From an uncultured Alphaproteobacteria bacterium (GTDB lineage: Bacteria; Pseudomonadota; Alphaproteobacteria; RF32; CAG-239): a stretch of 48,417 bases of DNA. The notes beneath the pieces are model-generated. The model was not told where the DNA came from and searched no databases. It saw only the letters and a program-made list of their open reading frames with translations. Of this stretch, positions 24,869-34,017 are shown one piece after another. Positions within the stretch are counted from its first letter, which is position 1, and each line of letters starts with the position of its first letter. The stretch covers positions 1-48,417 of the forward strand of contig CALXTJ010000005.1 in assembly GCA_944391375.1 (NCBI GenBank), in the 5' to 3' direction. Position numbers and translations under genes: made by a program.

Positions 24869-25738
24869 ATGTATGCCGAATGGATAAAAAAACTGACACA
24901 CAAAGGTCGTGAAAAGCCTTTACAGCCTAAAAATCGGATAAGCTTGCCGATAGAAGCCCCTTACCGCTTTTTGGGAAGTTTGCTGTTTTTGTTTTTTGTT
25001 GTTGTAATCAGCATGTGTATCGTAACCGTCAGAGATGATTTAATAAATAAAAAATTCAACAAATTGCTTACCGATTTTTTTGCCTATTCTTCGGAACACG
25101 GCTGGGGTATAAATGATGTTTTGATAAACGGCCGCGACAAAACCGATTTACGGGATTTAACCGAAGTTATCAACCTTAACCGCCATGATAATATTTTAAG
25201 CATAGACCTAGATACTCTCAAAGCCGAAATTGAAAAGCTTCCCTGGGTGGAAAAAGCCCAAATCAAAAGGAGTTTTTTTCCTAATTTAATTACCGTAACT
25301 CTTGAGGAAAAACAAGTTTTGGCTCTATGGCAATACGGGAATCGTTTTTACCCGGTAGACACCAACGGTAAGCTAATAGAGGCCGAATTTGCCCCTCACC
25401 GCCCGATATTGGTAATAGTCGGCCGCAAAGCACCGGAAAAAATCAACTCGCTTCTGGAATTGACCTCCACTCATCCCGAATTACAAAAAAGAATAAAAGC
25501 GGCAATTTTACACTCCGGCCGCCGCTGGGACATAATTTTTGATAATATTGAAAACGGCATAACGGTAAAATTACCCGAGCAGAACACGCAACAAGCTTGG
25601 GAGCGGTTTACAAAAATTGATAATTTGCATGGTCTTCTTAAGCGTAAATTAACCTTCATAGACTTAAGATATAAAGATAAAGTAATTGTTGGTGTGAACG
25701 ATTCTTCTGCATCGGTAATGCGGCAAGATAAAAAATGA
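24869..25738 (+). CDS. ftsQ: Cell division protein FtsQ
   Basis: This 289-aa bitopic protein belongs to the FtsQ/DivIB family, which links early and late division proteins. A basic cytoplasmic tail of about 40 residues is followed by one transmembrane helix (LGSLLFLFFVVVISMCIVTV), a POTRA domain (about 105-170, with ILSIDLDTLKAEIEKLPWVEKAQIKRSFFPN) and the beta domain with WQYGNRFYPVDTNGKLI. Its start is one base after the murB stop and its stop overlaps the ftsA start by four bases (ATGA), so translation is tightly coupled. Confidence 0.92.
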   Translation: MYAEWIKKLTHKGREKPLQPKNRISLPIEAPYRFLGSLLFLFFVVVISMCIVTVRDDLINKKFNKLLTDFFAYSSEHGWGINDVLINGRDKTDLRDLTEVINLNRHDNILSIDLDTLKAEIEKLPWVEKAQIKRSFFPNLITVTLEEKQVLALWQYGNRFYPVDTNGKLIEAEFAPHRPILVIVGRKAPEKINSLLELTSTHPELQKRIKAAILHSGRRWDIIFDNIENGITVKLPEQNTQQAWERFTKIDNLHGLLKRKLTFIDLRYKDKVIVGVNDSSASVMRQDKK

Positions 25739-27003
25739 AGGAAAAACAAGTGAATCATTCTTTTACCCGATTATCTACATTGGCTACTTTAGACATCGGC
25801 TCTTCCAAGGTATGCTGCTTAATCGCTCATATCGGAAGAGATAAAAGGATTGAAATAGTCGGTCATGGATACAACGCATCACACGGTATTAAAAACGGCA
25901 TAATTACCGATATCAATCAAGCCACATTATCGGTGTGTAATGCGGTGGAAACCGCCGAACAAATGGCCAATGAAAGAATAAGTCGGGTAATTATCAACAT
26001 TTCCGGCGAGAAGACCGCAGGATTTTTAAAAAACAGCACCATATCTTTACATAAAAATCGTCCGATTAACGATACGGATATAGAAAAACTTATTGCCAAA
26101 AGCAACGGCAAACTAAATATCGGCGATAACGAGCTTGTCCATTGTTTACCGACCAATTATCGCATAGATAAAGGCGAATTTGTAAAAGATCCCCGCAACA
26201 TATACGGTGAAAATCTGAGCCTTAATTTAATGCTGGGGGTTTACCCGCAAATTTTATATAAAAATTTAGCCAATGTTATAGAAAACGCTCATCTGGAAAT
26301 TGCGGAAAAAACCTTTTCGGCATATGCCTCGGGCCTTGCTTGCTTGGTAGATGACGAAAGAGAACTCGGTGCCACAATTGTGGATATCGGTGGCGGTACA
26401 ACCAGTATAGCCACTTTCAAGGACGGCTTCCCGATTTATTTTGCCACTCTCCCCGTAGGCGGCAACAATATCACCAATGACATAGCTTGGGGTTTAACCA
26501 CATCTTTTGCTCATGCCGAAGATTTAAAAAATCGGCACGGATGTGCGTTTTTAATCAGTCAGGACGAAACCGAAACCCTAAATGTATATCCTGTCGGAGA
26601 AGAGGACGATAACACCATTCGTCAAATCCATAAATCCGATTTAATTAACATTATAGCTCCTCGCGTGGAGGAAATATTTGAAATGGTCGGCAGAAAATTA
26701 GATGAATGCGGCTTAAAAAATACCGGAAGTCATCGTGTGGTTTTAACCGGAGGCTGTTCCCAACTCCCCGGTATCAGAGATGTTGCCGCTCTGGTAATGG
26801 ACAAGCAAGTTCGGTTAGGTATCCCCCGCAACATTCCCAACATTCCCAAAGACTTATATAATCCAACCTTTTCAACGGCTTTGGGTATGTTGCTATTTGC
26901 CATTAACTACAATGAAAGAAAACCCAATAAAATCATCAGCCACAGCGGAGCGGATATAGGCGGATTTAGTAAAATTATCAGCTGGATAAAACAGAACTTT
27001 TAA
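25735..27003 (+). CDS. ftsA: Cell division protein FtsA
   Basis: This 422-aa actin-like protein anchors FtsZ to the membrane. The phosphate-1 motif is TLDIGSSKVCCLIA, the 1C domain follows, and the phosphate-2 motif is VDIGGGTTSIATF; the adenosine motif is VVLTGGCSQLPGI. The C-terminal GGFSKIISWIKQNF is the expected amphipathic membrane-targeting helix. The overlapping ATGA with ftsQ indicates coupling. Unusually, a strong hairpin separates it from ftsZ. Confidence 0.94.
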   Translation: MKEKQVNHSFTRLSTLATLDIGSSKVCCLIAHIGRDKRIEIVGHGYNASHGIKNGIITDINQATLSVCNAVETAEQMANERISRVIINISGEKTAGFLKNSTISLHKNRPINDTDIEKLIAKSNGKLNIGDNELVHCLPTNYRIDKGEFVKDPRNIYGENLSLNLMLGVYPQILYKNLANVIENAHLEIAEKTFSAYASGLACLVDDERELGATIVDIGGGTTSIATFKDGFPIYFATLPVGGNNITNDIAWGLTTSFAHAEDLKNRHGCAFLISQDETETLNVYPVGEEDDNTIRQIHKSDLINIIAPRVEEIFEMVGRKLDECGLKNTGSHRVVLTGGCSQLPGIRDVAALVMDKQVRLGIPRNIPNIPKDLYNPTFSTALGMLLFAINYNERKPNKIISHSGADIGGFSKIISWIKQNF

Positions 27004-27017
27004 GTTCCAAAAAAGTT

Positions 27018-27060
27018 AAATAAATTAAGTTTTAGTAACCAAAACTTAATTTATTTTTTT
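27018..27060 (+). terminator. Intrinsic terminator between ftsA and ftsZ
   Basis: AAATAAATTAAGTTTT pairs perfectly with AAAACTTAATTTATTT (16 bp, 7-nt loop) and is followed by more T residues. It starts 15 nt past the ftsA stop. The stem is AT-only in large part, so it may be leaky. No clear ftsZ promoter is seen in the 47 nt between it and the ftsZ start. Confidence 0.6.
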
Positions 27061-27107
27061 TATGCTTTAAGAAAATTAAAAAGAATCATATTGGGAGTGA
27101 GATAAAT

Positions 27108-28865
27108 ATGTCAATCAACTTAGCCGTAGCAGATACAACCATAACCCATTTAAAACCCCGCATTTCGGTAATCGGAGTCGGCGGCGGTGGCGGAAATGCC
27201 GTCAATAACATGATAGCTAAAAACTTAGAAGGTGTAGATTTTATAGTTGCCAACACCGATGCTCAAGCCTTGGCTCATTCATCGGCCAGCCGCAAGATAC
27301 AGCTCGGATTGGAAATAACTCAGGGCTTGGGAGCCGGAGCCAGACCGGAAATAGGTAAAATGGCCGCCGAAGAAGCCGGCGAGGAAATAGCCAAAGAACT
27401 GGAAGGTTCCAATATGGTATTTATTACTGCCGGAATGGGCGGCGGCACCGGTTCGGGAGCAGCCCCGGTTGTGGCCAAAATTGCTAAAGAAAAAGGCATT
27501 TTAACTGTCGGAGTTGTTACCAAACCGTTTGCTTTTGAAGGCAAAAAAAGAATGGAAACCGCCGAAGATGCCGTTTCTAAATTTACCCAAGAAGTTGACA
27601 GTATTATAATTATTCCCAACCAAAATTTATTCAGAATTGCCGATAAAAACACAACATTGGCCGAAGCCTTTGTTATGGCCGATAATGTACTGTACTCCGG
27701 CGTACGGTCTATTACCGATTTAATGATGATGCCCGGACTGATAAATTTGGACTTTGCCGATATCAAGAGCATTATGGAAGATAAAGGAAAAGCCATTATG
27801 GGAACCGGCGAAGCCGAAGGCGAAAACCGTGCCCGCGTTGCTGCCGAACAAGCTTTATCCAACCCGCTGTTGGATGATTGCTCCATGAAGGGTGCCAAAG
27901 GTGTGTTGATTAACATTACCGGAGGCAATGATATAACCTTGTTGGAAATTGATGAAGCTGCCAACATCATTAAAGAAGAAGTTGATGAAGATGCCAATAT
28001 TATTTTCGGCTCCAGCTATGACGACAGTTTGGCCGGAAAAATCAGGGTGTCAATAGTAGTAACCGGTATTGAAGGTCGTCCCGGTTCGCGTTTGAAGGAA
28101 AAATTACTTGATACGGCTTCCTATTTAGATGCCAGTTATATGCCGGCAACCGAGCAAGATACCAGCATGGACAGCACTGCCGATACCGCAGCCAATCTGG
28201 AAAGATTTGCCGCCAATACATCACCCGAAGCTGTTTTAGAACAACCGGAAGATACCGCTTTGACTGAAGAAAGTGCTGAAGAAGGTGTTGAAGAAATTAT
28301 ATCTTCTGAAGAACAAAAAGCTTCTCAACCTGAGGAAATTATTTCCCAAGCTCTGGACGACGAGGTACAGTCATTTACCAAAGAAGATGATTTATCCGTT
28401 CCCGAAGATTTTGACATGTTGGAAAAATCAGAAGTTATTGCCGAAGCTCCTCAAGCCTCTGCCCTGTTTAATGCCATAATTAACAAACCGGCCGCAGTAT
28501 CAGTGGAAATCAAGGATGAAGAAAAAAGCATTGAAGACTTTATTCCCGATGATAAGGATGTATTCTCCAGCCGCACTTCGGTAAATACGGTTGAAGAAGA
28601 GCCTGTTTTATTTCCGGAGCACGATGTTGTAACCTTTAAAGGCGTGGTTGAAAAAAAGGAAGTAAGTGAAGCTCCGGCAACTAACAAGCCTAATTTTATT
28701 GATAAAATTTTAGGAATATCCAGAGCTCGCAAAAACCGCAAAGAGCAATATGCATCACCCGAGTACGGCGAACCCAAATTCGGTAGTGATACCGTTCAAA
28801 GCCAAGCTTCTAATGATGACGACATGGATAATTTGGACATACCGTCGTTTTTAAGAAGAAAATAA
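27108..28865 (+). CDS. ftsZ: Cell division protein FtsZ
   Basis: This 585-aa tubulin-like GTPase forms the cytokinetic ring. The GTP-binding motif [10 protein letters not shown] is at residues 111-120, and the T7 synergy loop NLDFADIK follows the conserved [17 protein letters not shown]. The globular core ends near residue 325. A disordered, strongly acidic linker of about 240 residues follows, and the protein ends in the conserved tail [10 protein letters not shown], which binds FtsA and other partners. The long linker is a habit of alphaproteobacterial FtsZ. A GGGAGTGAG ribosome binding site precedes the ATG. Confidence 0.97.
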   Translation: MSINLAVADTTITHLKPRISVIGVGGGGGNAVNNMIAKNLEGVDFIVANTDAQALAHSSASRKIQLGLEITQGLGAGARPEIGKMAAEEAGEEIAKELEGSNMVFITAGMGGGTGSGAAPVVAKIAKEKGILTVGVVTKPFAFEGKKRMETAEDAVSKFTQEVDSIIIIPNQNLFRIADKNTTLAEAFVMADNVLYSGVRSITDLMMMPGLINLDFADIKSIMEDKGKAIMGTGEAEGENRARVAAEQALSNPLLDDCSMKGAKGVLINITGGNDITLLEIDEAANIIKEEVDEDANIIFGSSYDDSLAGKIRVSIVVTGIEGRPGSRLKEKLLDTASYLDASYMPATEQDTSMDSTADTAANLERFAANTSPEAVLEQPEDTALTEESAEEGVEEIISSEEQKASQPEEIISQALDDEVQSFTKEDDLSVPEDFDMLEKSEVIAEAPQASALFNAIINKPAAVSVEIKDEEKSIEDFIPDDKDVFSSRTSVNTVEEEPVLFPEHDVVTFKGVVEKKEVSEAPATNKPNFIDKILGISRARKNRKEQYASPEYGEPKFGSDTVQSQASNDDDMDNLDIPSFLRRK

Positions 28866-28879
28866 CATATCTTAATTAA

Positions 28880-28905
28880 AAAAGTCCGTAAAAATACGGA
28901 CTTTT
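28880..28905. terminator. Bidirectional terminator after ftsZ
   Basis: AAAAGTCCGTA and TACGGACTTTT form an 11-bp stem with a 4-nt loop, between the convergent ftsZ and hydrolase genes. Confidence 0.85.
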
Positions 28906-28909
28906 CATT

Positions 28910-29668
28910 TTACAACATATCATCTTCCAAACTATCGTCAACTTCCTGATTTTCAGTGTCTAAAAGCAGAGTTTCGTTTTCGGTTTCCGATTTACGACGG
29001 CGGCCTCTTTTTTTCTTAATCGGCGTACGACGATTAAGCACATCCAATATATAATTACCGGTTACTTTATATAAGTCCACCAAATGATTGTTATACATAT
29101 GGTCAGCCTCTTCAATCATGGCAAAATCAACAGCGATATTGCGTTGCATATTAAGCCTTTTAGCCAAGGAAGCCACACTGTGCGGATTGACTATTTCATC
29201 AATTCCGCCCTGTACAATCAGGCCTGAAGCCGGACAAGGGGCCAAAAAAGAAAAATCTTTTTCATTGGCCGGAGGCGAAACGGCAATAAAATTGTTAATA
29301 TCCGGTCTTCGCATCAACAATTGCAAAGCAATCCATGCACCGAAAGAATATCCGGCAATCCAACACTGACGAGCATCCGGATTATCATGTTGCAACCAAT
29401 CAAGAGCCACGGTAGCATCGGAAAGTTCTCCCGGACCGTCTTCAAATACGCCCTGAGAGCGTCCGACACTACGAAAATTAAATCTTAAAACCGAAAACCC
29501 CAAATCTTTAAAGCAACTAAACAGGCTATAAACCACCTTATTATTCATAGTTCCGCCGTATTGCGGATGAGGATGCAAAATTAAAGCTACCGGAGCATTG
29601 GGTTTATCGCTTTTATGATACCTACCCTCTAATCTTCCGGCATGCCCGTTAAATAAAATTTCTACCAT
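28910..29668 (-). CDS. Alpha/beta hydrolase (COG2945-like)
   Basis: This 252-aa protein has an alpha/beta hydrolase fold with an intact triad: Ser108 in the GYSFG elbow, Asp157 in GGIDEIV and His190 in EEADHMY. The PHPQYGGTMNNKVV oxyanion-region motif marks the COG2945 group, whose substrates are unknown. The C-terminal 35 residues form an added tail with a basic KKKRGRRRK block followed by an acidic end, which is not part of the fold. No signal peptide. It has no operon partner. Confidence 0.82.
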   Translation of the reverse strand: MVEILFNGHAGRLEGRYHKSDKPNAPVALILHPHPQYGGTMNNKVVYSLFSCFKDLGFSVLRFNFRSVGRSQGVFEDGPGELSDATVALDWLQHDNPDARQCWIAGYSFGAWIALQLLMRRPDINNFIAVSPPANEKDFSFLAPCPASGLIVQGGIDEIVNPHSVASLAKRLNMQRNIAVDFAMIEEADHMYNNHLVDLYKVTGNYILDVLNRRTPIKKKRGRRRKSETENETLLLDTENQEVDDSLEDDML

Positions 29669-29758
29669 TTATGTTTCTCTTTATTATAAATTTACTTTTT
29701 TTGAGTATACGATATTAAATATAACAAATTGTTAATTTTTGAAGGAATATAACACAAA

Positions 29759-30439
29759 ATGAAAACAAAAAACAAGTCTTTAATTTTGGAAGATTTAGAT
29801 GCCGTAATTGCTCGCGATCCGGCAACATCTTCCCGCAGTGCGGCCGCTTTATTTTCATCAGGGTTTCATGCCATATGCTGCTATCGGTTAAATCATTTTC
29901 TGTGGCAAAAAAACTTTAAGTATACGGCCCGTTTTTTATCACAAGTCGCTCGTTTTTTAACCGGCATTGAAATTCATCCCGGAGCTAAAATCGGTAAGGG
30001 ATTTTTTATAGATCACGGTATGGGAGTGGTAATCGGTGAAACCTCGGAAATCGGCAACAATGTGACCATGTATCATGATGTAACTTTGGGAGGCACAACC
30101 GTTTTTGATAAAAACGGCAAGGTAATGAGCAAAAGACATCCGACCATCGGCAATAATGTCATTATCGGTTCCGGGGCACAAGTTTTAGGACCGATTAAAA
30201 TCGGCAACAATGTCAAAATCGGTTCCAATGCCGTAGTGGTAAAAGATGTAAGTGCCAATCAAACGGTAGTAGGCGTTCCCGCTCATAAGACCGTAAAGAG
30301 TAATGACAAAGACAAAAGTTTCAAGGCCTACGCCATTGATAAGGAAGCCGACGATCCGATAACGGAAGATATTAAAAATTTAAGGCAACAAATAAAAAAA
30401 TTACAAGAAGAAGTAAAAAATTTAAAAATGAAACAATAA
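29759..30439 (+). CDS. cysE: Serine O-acetyltransferase
   Basis: This 226-aa protein is a left-handed beta-helix acyltransferase that acetylates serine as the first step of cysteine synthesis. The hexapeptide turns run from [24 protein letters not shown] through [13 protein letters not shown] to [19 protein letters not shown]-like coils, with the catalytic histidines in HPGA and DHGMG. The N-terminal helical domain is short. The last 40 residues form a coiled coil ([21 protein letters not shown]), an unusual tail. No cysK lies beside it. Confidence 0.9.
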   Translation: MKTKNKSLILEDLDAVIARDPATSSRSAAALFSSGFHAICCYRLNHFLWQKNFKYTARFLSQVARFLTGIEIHPGAKIGKGFFIDHGMGVVIGETSEIGNNVTMYHDVTLGGTTVFDKNGKVMSKRHPTIGNNVIIGSGAQVLGPIKIGNNVKIGSNAVVVKDVSANQTVVGVPAHKTVKSNDKDKSFKAYAIDKEADDPITEDIKNLRQQIKKLQEEVKNLKMKQ

Positions 30440-30451
30440 TGTAACTATTAT

Positions 30452-30485
30452 TTTACAAAATTGTGTGATAGAATGTAATTACATT
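30452..30485 (+). promoter_or_regulatory. Promoter with a palindrome before the secreted-protein gene
   Basis: TTTACA (30452-30457), a 16-bp spacer and TGTAAT (30474-30479) form a likely promoter. The -10 box lies within a perfect 14-bp palindrome, AATGTAATTACATT (30472-30485), which could be an operator. The palindrome is AT-rich, so chance is possible. Confidence 0.45.
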
Positions 30486-30514
30486 ACAAAGCGAGAGCTT
30501 AAAAGGAGAAGATT

Positions 30515-31129
30515 ATGAAAAACGGTTTGTGCTTAACGGCTTTAGCCTGTTTACTTTTATACGGCGGTATAGCTCATGCTCAACTGCCGGCCAATCCGTG
30601 GGTTCCTCAACCTCCTCAACCCAACGACGGCTACTTCGGAGACAATGTCGGCAACGGCACCGGAGGAGACATAACCGATGCTCCGGTTTACGGCGGCGGC
30701 CCGACCGGCGGCGACATTTTACCGGTAGATCCGTGGGCCAGAGCTCGTGATCGCAGCGGTATCAGAACCTGGCGCGGCAGCGGTCAGCACGGTAAGTTAA
30801 ATTATATCGGTGAGGCCACAACCTATACCACGGCCATGGGCCAAGAAATGATTGCTCCGGAAGTCAACCGTCACAACATGATTGTTATGCTGGAGCACTT
30901 ACGCAACATGGGATATAATATTCCCGATTCGTATGATGAAAAAATCAAAGCCATGCCGTCTGAATATAAAGCTACATTACAGCAAAGCTTAATTGATGTT
31001 ACCGACAATGCCGGTGATGATCCGTTAAGTCTGATGTTTACCAACATGTATAACATTATGGAAGACTACACCGGACTTGATTTTAACAACATTCTCATGA
31101 ATACCATGGACATTCTGGGAACTGACTGA
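30515..31129 (+). CDS. Secreted protein of unknown function
   Basis: This 204-aa protein has a clear Sec signal peptide (MKNGLCLTALACLLLYGGIAHA, cut after AHA). The mature N-terminus is rich in Pro, Gly and Asp (about 23-85) with a DITDAPVYGGG-like low-complexity region, and is probably disordered. The C-terminal 100 residues are helical (NRHNMIVMLEHLRNMGYNIP and later). No family is recognised. The AAAGGAG box is strong and a promoter with a palindrome lies just upstream. trmJ starts 2 nt after the stop, so the two are co-transcribed. Confidence 0.75.
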   Translation: MKNGLCLTALACLLLYGGIAHAQLPANPWVPQPPQPNDGYFGDNVGNGTGGDITDAPVYGGGPTGGDILPVDPWARARDRSGIRTWRGSGQHGKLNYIGEATTYTTAMGQEMIAPEVNRHNMIVMLEHLRNMGYNIPDSYDEKIKAMPSEYKATLQQSLIDVTDNAGDDPLSLMFTNMYNIMEDYTGLDFNNILMNTMDILGTD

Positions 31130-31131
31130 TT

Positions 31132-31860
31132 ATGAATATTTCCGCACAACCGTATGTTATTCTGGTTCGTCCGCAATTGGCCGAAAATATGGGTATGGTA
31201 GCCCGGGCCATGATGAACTGCGGACTTGAAAATTTGCGTTTGGTAAGCCCTAAGGAAGATTACCTTTCCCCCAAGGCCTTGTCTGCTTCTTCGGGAGCTG
31301 ATGAAATTTTACAAAAGGCCAAAGTCTATACCGGCCTTTCCGAAGCAATTGCCGATTTACAATATCTTTATGCCACCACGGCCAGACCTCGCAATCAAAT
31401 TAAAGAAGTTTACACGGCCGAAAGTGCCATGCCCGGTCTTAATCAACATCTTAACGGCGGTAATGCCTGCGGTATTCTGTTCGGACCGGAAAGAACCGGA
31501 TTGGAAAACGATGAGGTATCGGTAGCCGATGCCATAATTGAAATTCCGCTTAACCCCAAACATTGTTCATTAAATTTATCACAGGCAGTTTTACTGGTGG
31601 GTTACGAATGGTACAAAACGCAAATACAAGCCGTGCCACACCGTTTGGTTACCAATGCCACACAACTGGCCAATAAAGAACAGCTGCTTAATTTTTTAAG
31701 TTTTTTGGAGAGCGAATTATCCGATTTTAAAAATCTGCAAGATAAGGAAAAAAGGCCCACCCTTTTAAGAAACATTCACAACATTTTTACTCGCAGTCAG
31801 CTCACCGAACAGGATCTAAACACCCTTTACGGAATTATAAAATATCTGCACCGCAAATAA
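31132..31860 (+). CDS. trmJ: tRNA (cytidine/uridine-2'-O-)-methyltransferase TrmJ
   Basis: This 242-aa SPOUT-class enzyme methylates the ribose at position 32 of tRNA anticodon loops. The motifs are ILVRPQLAENMGMVARAMMNCGL at the N-terminus, FGPERTGLENDEV in the middle, and IPLNPKHCSLNLSQAVLLVGYE forming the knotted SAM site. The C-terminal helical extension matches TrmJ. It starts 2 nt after the secreted protein gene and ends just before the convergent malQ. Confidence 0.87.
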   Translation: MNISAQPYVILVRPQLAENMGMVARAMMNCGLENLRLVSPKEDYLSPKALSASSGADEILQKAKVYTGLSEAIADLQYLYATTARPRNQIKEVYTAESAMPGLNQHLNGGNACGILFGPERTGLENDEVSVADAIIEIPLNPKHCSLNLSQAVLLVGYEWYKTQIQAVPHRLVTNATQLANKEQLLNFLSFLESELSDFKNLQDKEKRPTLLRNIHNIFTRSQLTEQDLNTLYGIIKYLHRK

Positions 31861-31866
31861 ACTACA

Positions 31867-34008
31867 TCAGCGAAATTTTTTAACTGCGGCAATGTTGCGT
31901 TTGTAAGCTTCGCCACTTTCCATGTCTTCCACATTTATCGGCAACCTTCTTCTCCAGTTTGGATATTTATCAACATCGGTTCCCGGAAAATTTTGCCGTT
32001 TATCAACTCCGAAAATATCTTCCGGCTGTAACAACACAACCTTACTTGAGGTTTGGGAAAGCAAAGTATGCAAAGCTTCTTCAATGCCCTCAGGGTAGCC
32101 TTCACCGTAAACATAATTACCTTTTCTTAAATTATCGCTCGGCCAGGTCTTATTAAAATCCAGAGCCGATAAAAGCTTATATCTGTCAGCCTCCCGAACT
32201 TTATACTGCTGATATTTTTCATCATCGGTTATCAGATTAAGACTACGGCTTAACTCAATATCGTACCCAAACCACCACATCTTTAAGGGCGGTATATCAT
32301 GCGTTCCGACCGAAACAAAAGCATTTTCAGGGTATGCTTCAGGCATTTTAAAATCACCGTTACCGTCATTCCACCGTTCGGCCCAAACCACACTTATGGA
32401 ATAAATACCTTTGGCTTTCAACTTGTCTAAAAAGCCCTCCGGTACATTGCCGATACTTTCGCCGACAATGGTACATTTATGTAAATGACTTTCTAAAGCC
32501 AGCAAATCCAACATATCTTCAAAATTATAGTGGATATAAGTTCCGCCGTTTTTGTTATCGGGTATCATAAACAAACGCATCAATCCCATAACATGATCTA
32601 TCCGCAAAGCTCCGGCATAAGCCATATTGGCTCTTAAAATTTTTAAAAAAGGTTCATAAGCCCGTTTTTTTAACTCAAACGGATTAAAAGCTCCCACACA
32701 CCACTTTTGCCCAAACGGGAAAAAAGCATCGGGTGGAGCCCCTGCTCCCGCATCATCAATAAAGACATATTTATCGGTCCACAGCTCGGCACTGTCTTTA
32801 CCGACACCCACCGGTAAATCACGATACAATCCGACTTTTAAACCTTCTTTTTGCACGGTTTTATAAACTTCTTGTAATTGCCTGTCGGCCTCAAACTGCA
32901 AAAATTCAAAAAACATAATTTCATCGGCAAAGGCTTTTTTAAAATCACTTACGGCCTTAGATTGCGGATTGCGTAAATTTTTATCCCAATTCATCCAACC
33001 GCAATTACCTTTTTGTTTTTGTTCATGATATATGGCCTGAAAAGTTGCCAAAGTTTCCAAGTCATAGCCTTTAAGCTTAATAAAATCGGCCAACTTTTGC
33101 ATATACGAGGGTTGCGTTTTAAGATACGCGAACAGTTTTTTTAAGGCCTTGATTTTGAGATTATAGACTTTGGTATAATCAATAAGTTCACCTTCTTTGG
33201 CGGCGGCAATTTCATCAAGCAAAGTATCGGCCATACACTTATCAAAACCCAAAACTTTTTCAACATCAATATAGATAGGATTTAAAAACAAGCGGCTCAT
33301 GGAAGAATACGGACTGGCATTTTCCGGATAATCATGAAAGAGAACATTAAGCGGATTAAGCCCGATAATTGCGGCTCCGATTTTTCCGCACATTTTCACA
33401 AACTTTTGTAAATCGGTAAAATCGCCCACGCCCCAATTGTGTTTGCTTTTAAGAGAGTAAAGCTGCAAAGCATAGCCCCATAATTTACCGTTACTTACGG
33501 CCTCTGCACTATAACACTTGTCCGGAACCACGGCCATAACCGATAAAGCATTTGCATCTACGGTACACATTTCCAATTTATAATAACCGTAGGCAAAAAT
33601 TTGCGGCAATTTTATTACAACTTTGTTCAGAGTTTCTCTGGCAAAGCTTTTCATCTCTCCGGTTTTTACAAGTTCAAAATCAACTTCTTGTTTATTGTTA
33701 TTCTCTTGAGCCGAAATATAGATTTTAATTTCGGAATTTAATTGTTTATCGCTTAAAACTGCCGTAAAAGACATATTGTCATGATGCAGGATTACTATTT
33801 CCGGCAGCATTTTTTTCCAAGAAGCGGCGGCCAATTTTTCCAGCGATAATTTAATATCGGTTTCACTATCGGCATTATAGCCGTAAGTCTTACAGAAAAA
33901 CTTTAAGATATCATCAGATACTTCATAAAGATTCTTTTTCAATCCCACGGCTTTAAAGCTTTTTGCTATACCGAGTTTATCTGCCAAAAGGTGTAAAGTA
34001 TCCGTCAT
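31867..34008 (-). CDS. malQ: 4-alpha-glucanotransferase
   Basis: This 713-aa GH77 enzyme (amylomaltase) transfers glucan segments between maltodextrins. The catalytic nucleophile is the Asp in ALRIDHVMG, the acid-base is the Glu in VGESIGNVP, and the stabilising Asp lies in GTHDIPP. An N-terminal region of about 150 residues before the barrel matches the longer bacterial MalQ type. It is the last gene of glgB-glgX-malQ, 9 nt after glgX, with a GGAGAAAATA box. It likely handles the short maltodextrins released by GlgX. Confidence 0.94.
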   Translation of the reverse strand: MTDTLHLLADKLGIAKSFKAVGLKKNLYEVSDDILKFFCKTYGYNADSETDIKLSLEKLAAASWKKMLPEIVILHHDNMSFTAVLSDKQLNSEIKIYISAQENNNKQEVDFELVKTGEMKSFARETLNKVVIKLPQIFAYGYYKLEMCTVDANALSVMAVVPDKCYSAEAVSNGKLWGYALQLYSLKSKHNWGVGDFTDLQKFVKMCGKIGAAIIGLNPLNVLFHDYPENASPYSSMSRLFLNPIYIDVEKVLGFDKCMADTLLDEIAAAKEGELIDYTKVYNLKIKALKKLFAYLKTQPSYMQKLADFIKLKGYDLETLATFQAIYHEQKQKGNCGWMNWDKNLRNPQSKAVSDFKKAFADEIMFFEFLQFEADRQLQEVYKTVQKEGLKVGLYRDLPVGVGKDSAELWTDKYVFIDDAGAGAPPDAFFPFGQKWCVGAFNPFELKKRAYEPFLKILRANMAYAGALRIDHVMGLMRLFMIPDNKNGGTYIHYNFEDMLDLLALESHLHKCTIVGESIGNVPEGFLDKLKAKGIYSISVVWAERWNDGNGDFKMPEAYPENAFVSVGTHDIPPLKMWWFGYDIELSRSLNLITDDEKYQQYKVREADRYKLLSALDFNKTWPSDNLRKGNYVYGEGYPEGIEEALHTLLSQTSSKVVLLQPEDIFGVDKRQNFPGTDVDKYPNWRRRLPINVEDMESGEAYKRNIAAVKKFR

Positions 34009-34017
34009 TATTTTCTC

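Noticed and set aside
27320-27997. 225-aa minus-strand frame
   Set aside because: It is inside the conserved GTPase core of ftsZ and is rich in Ser, Ala and Pro, as expected from the reverse complement.
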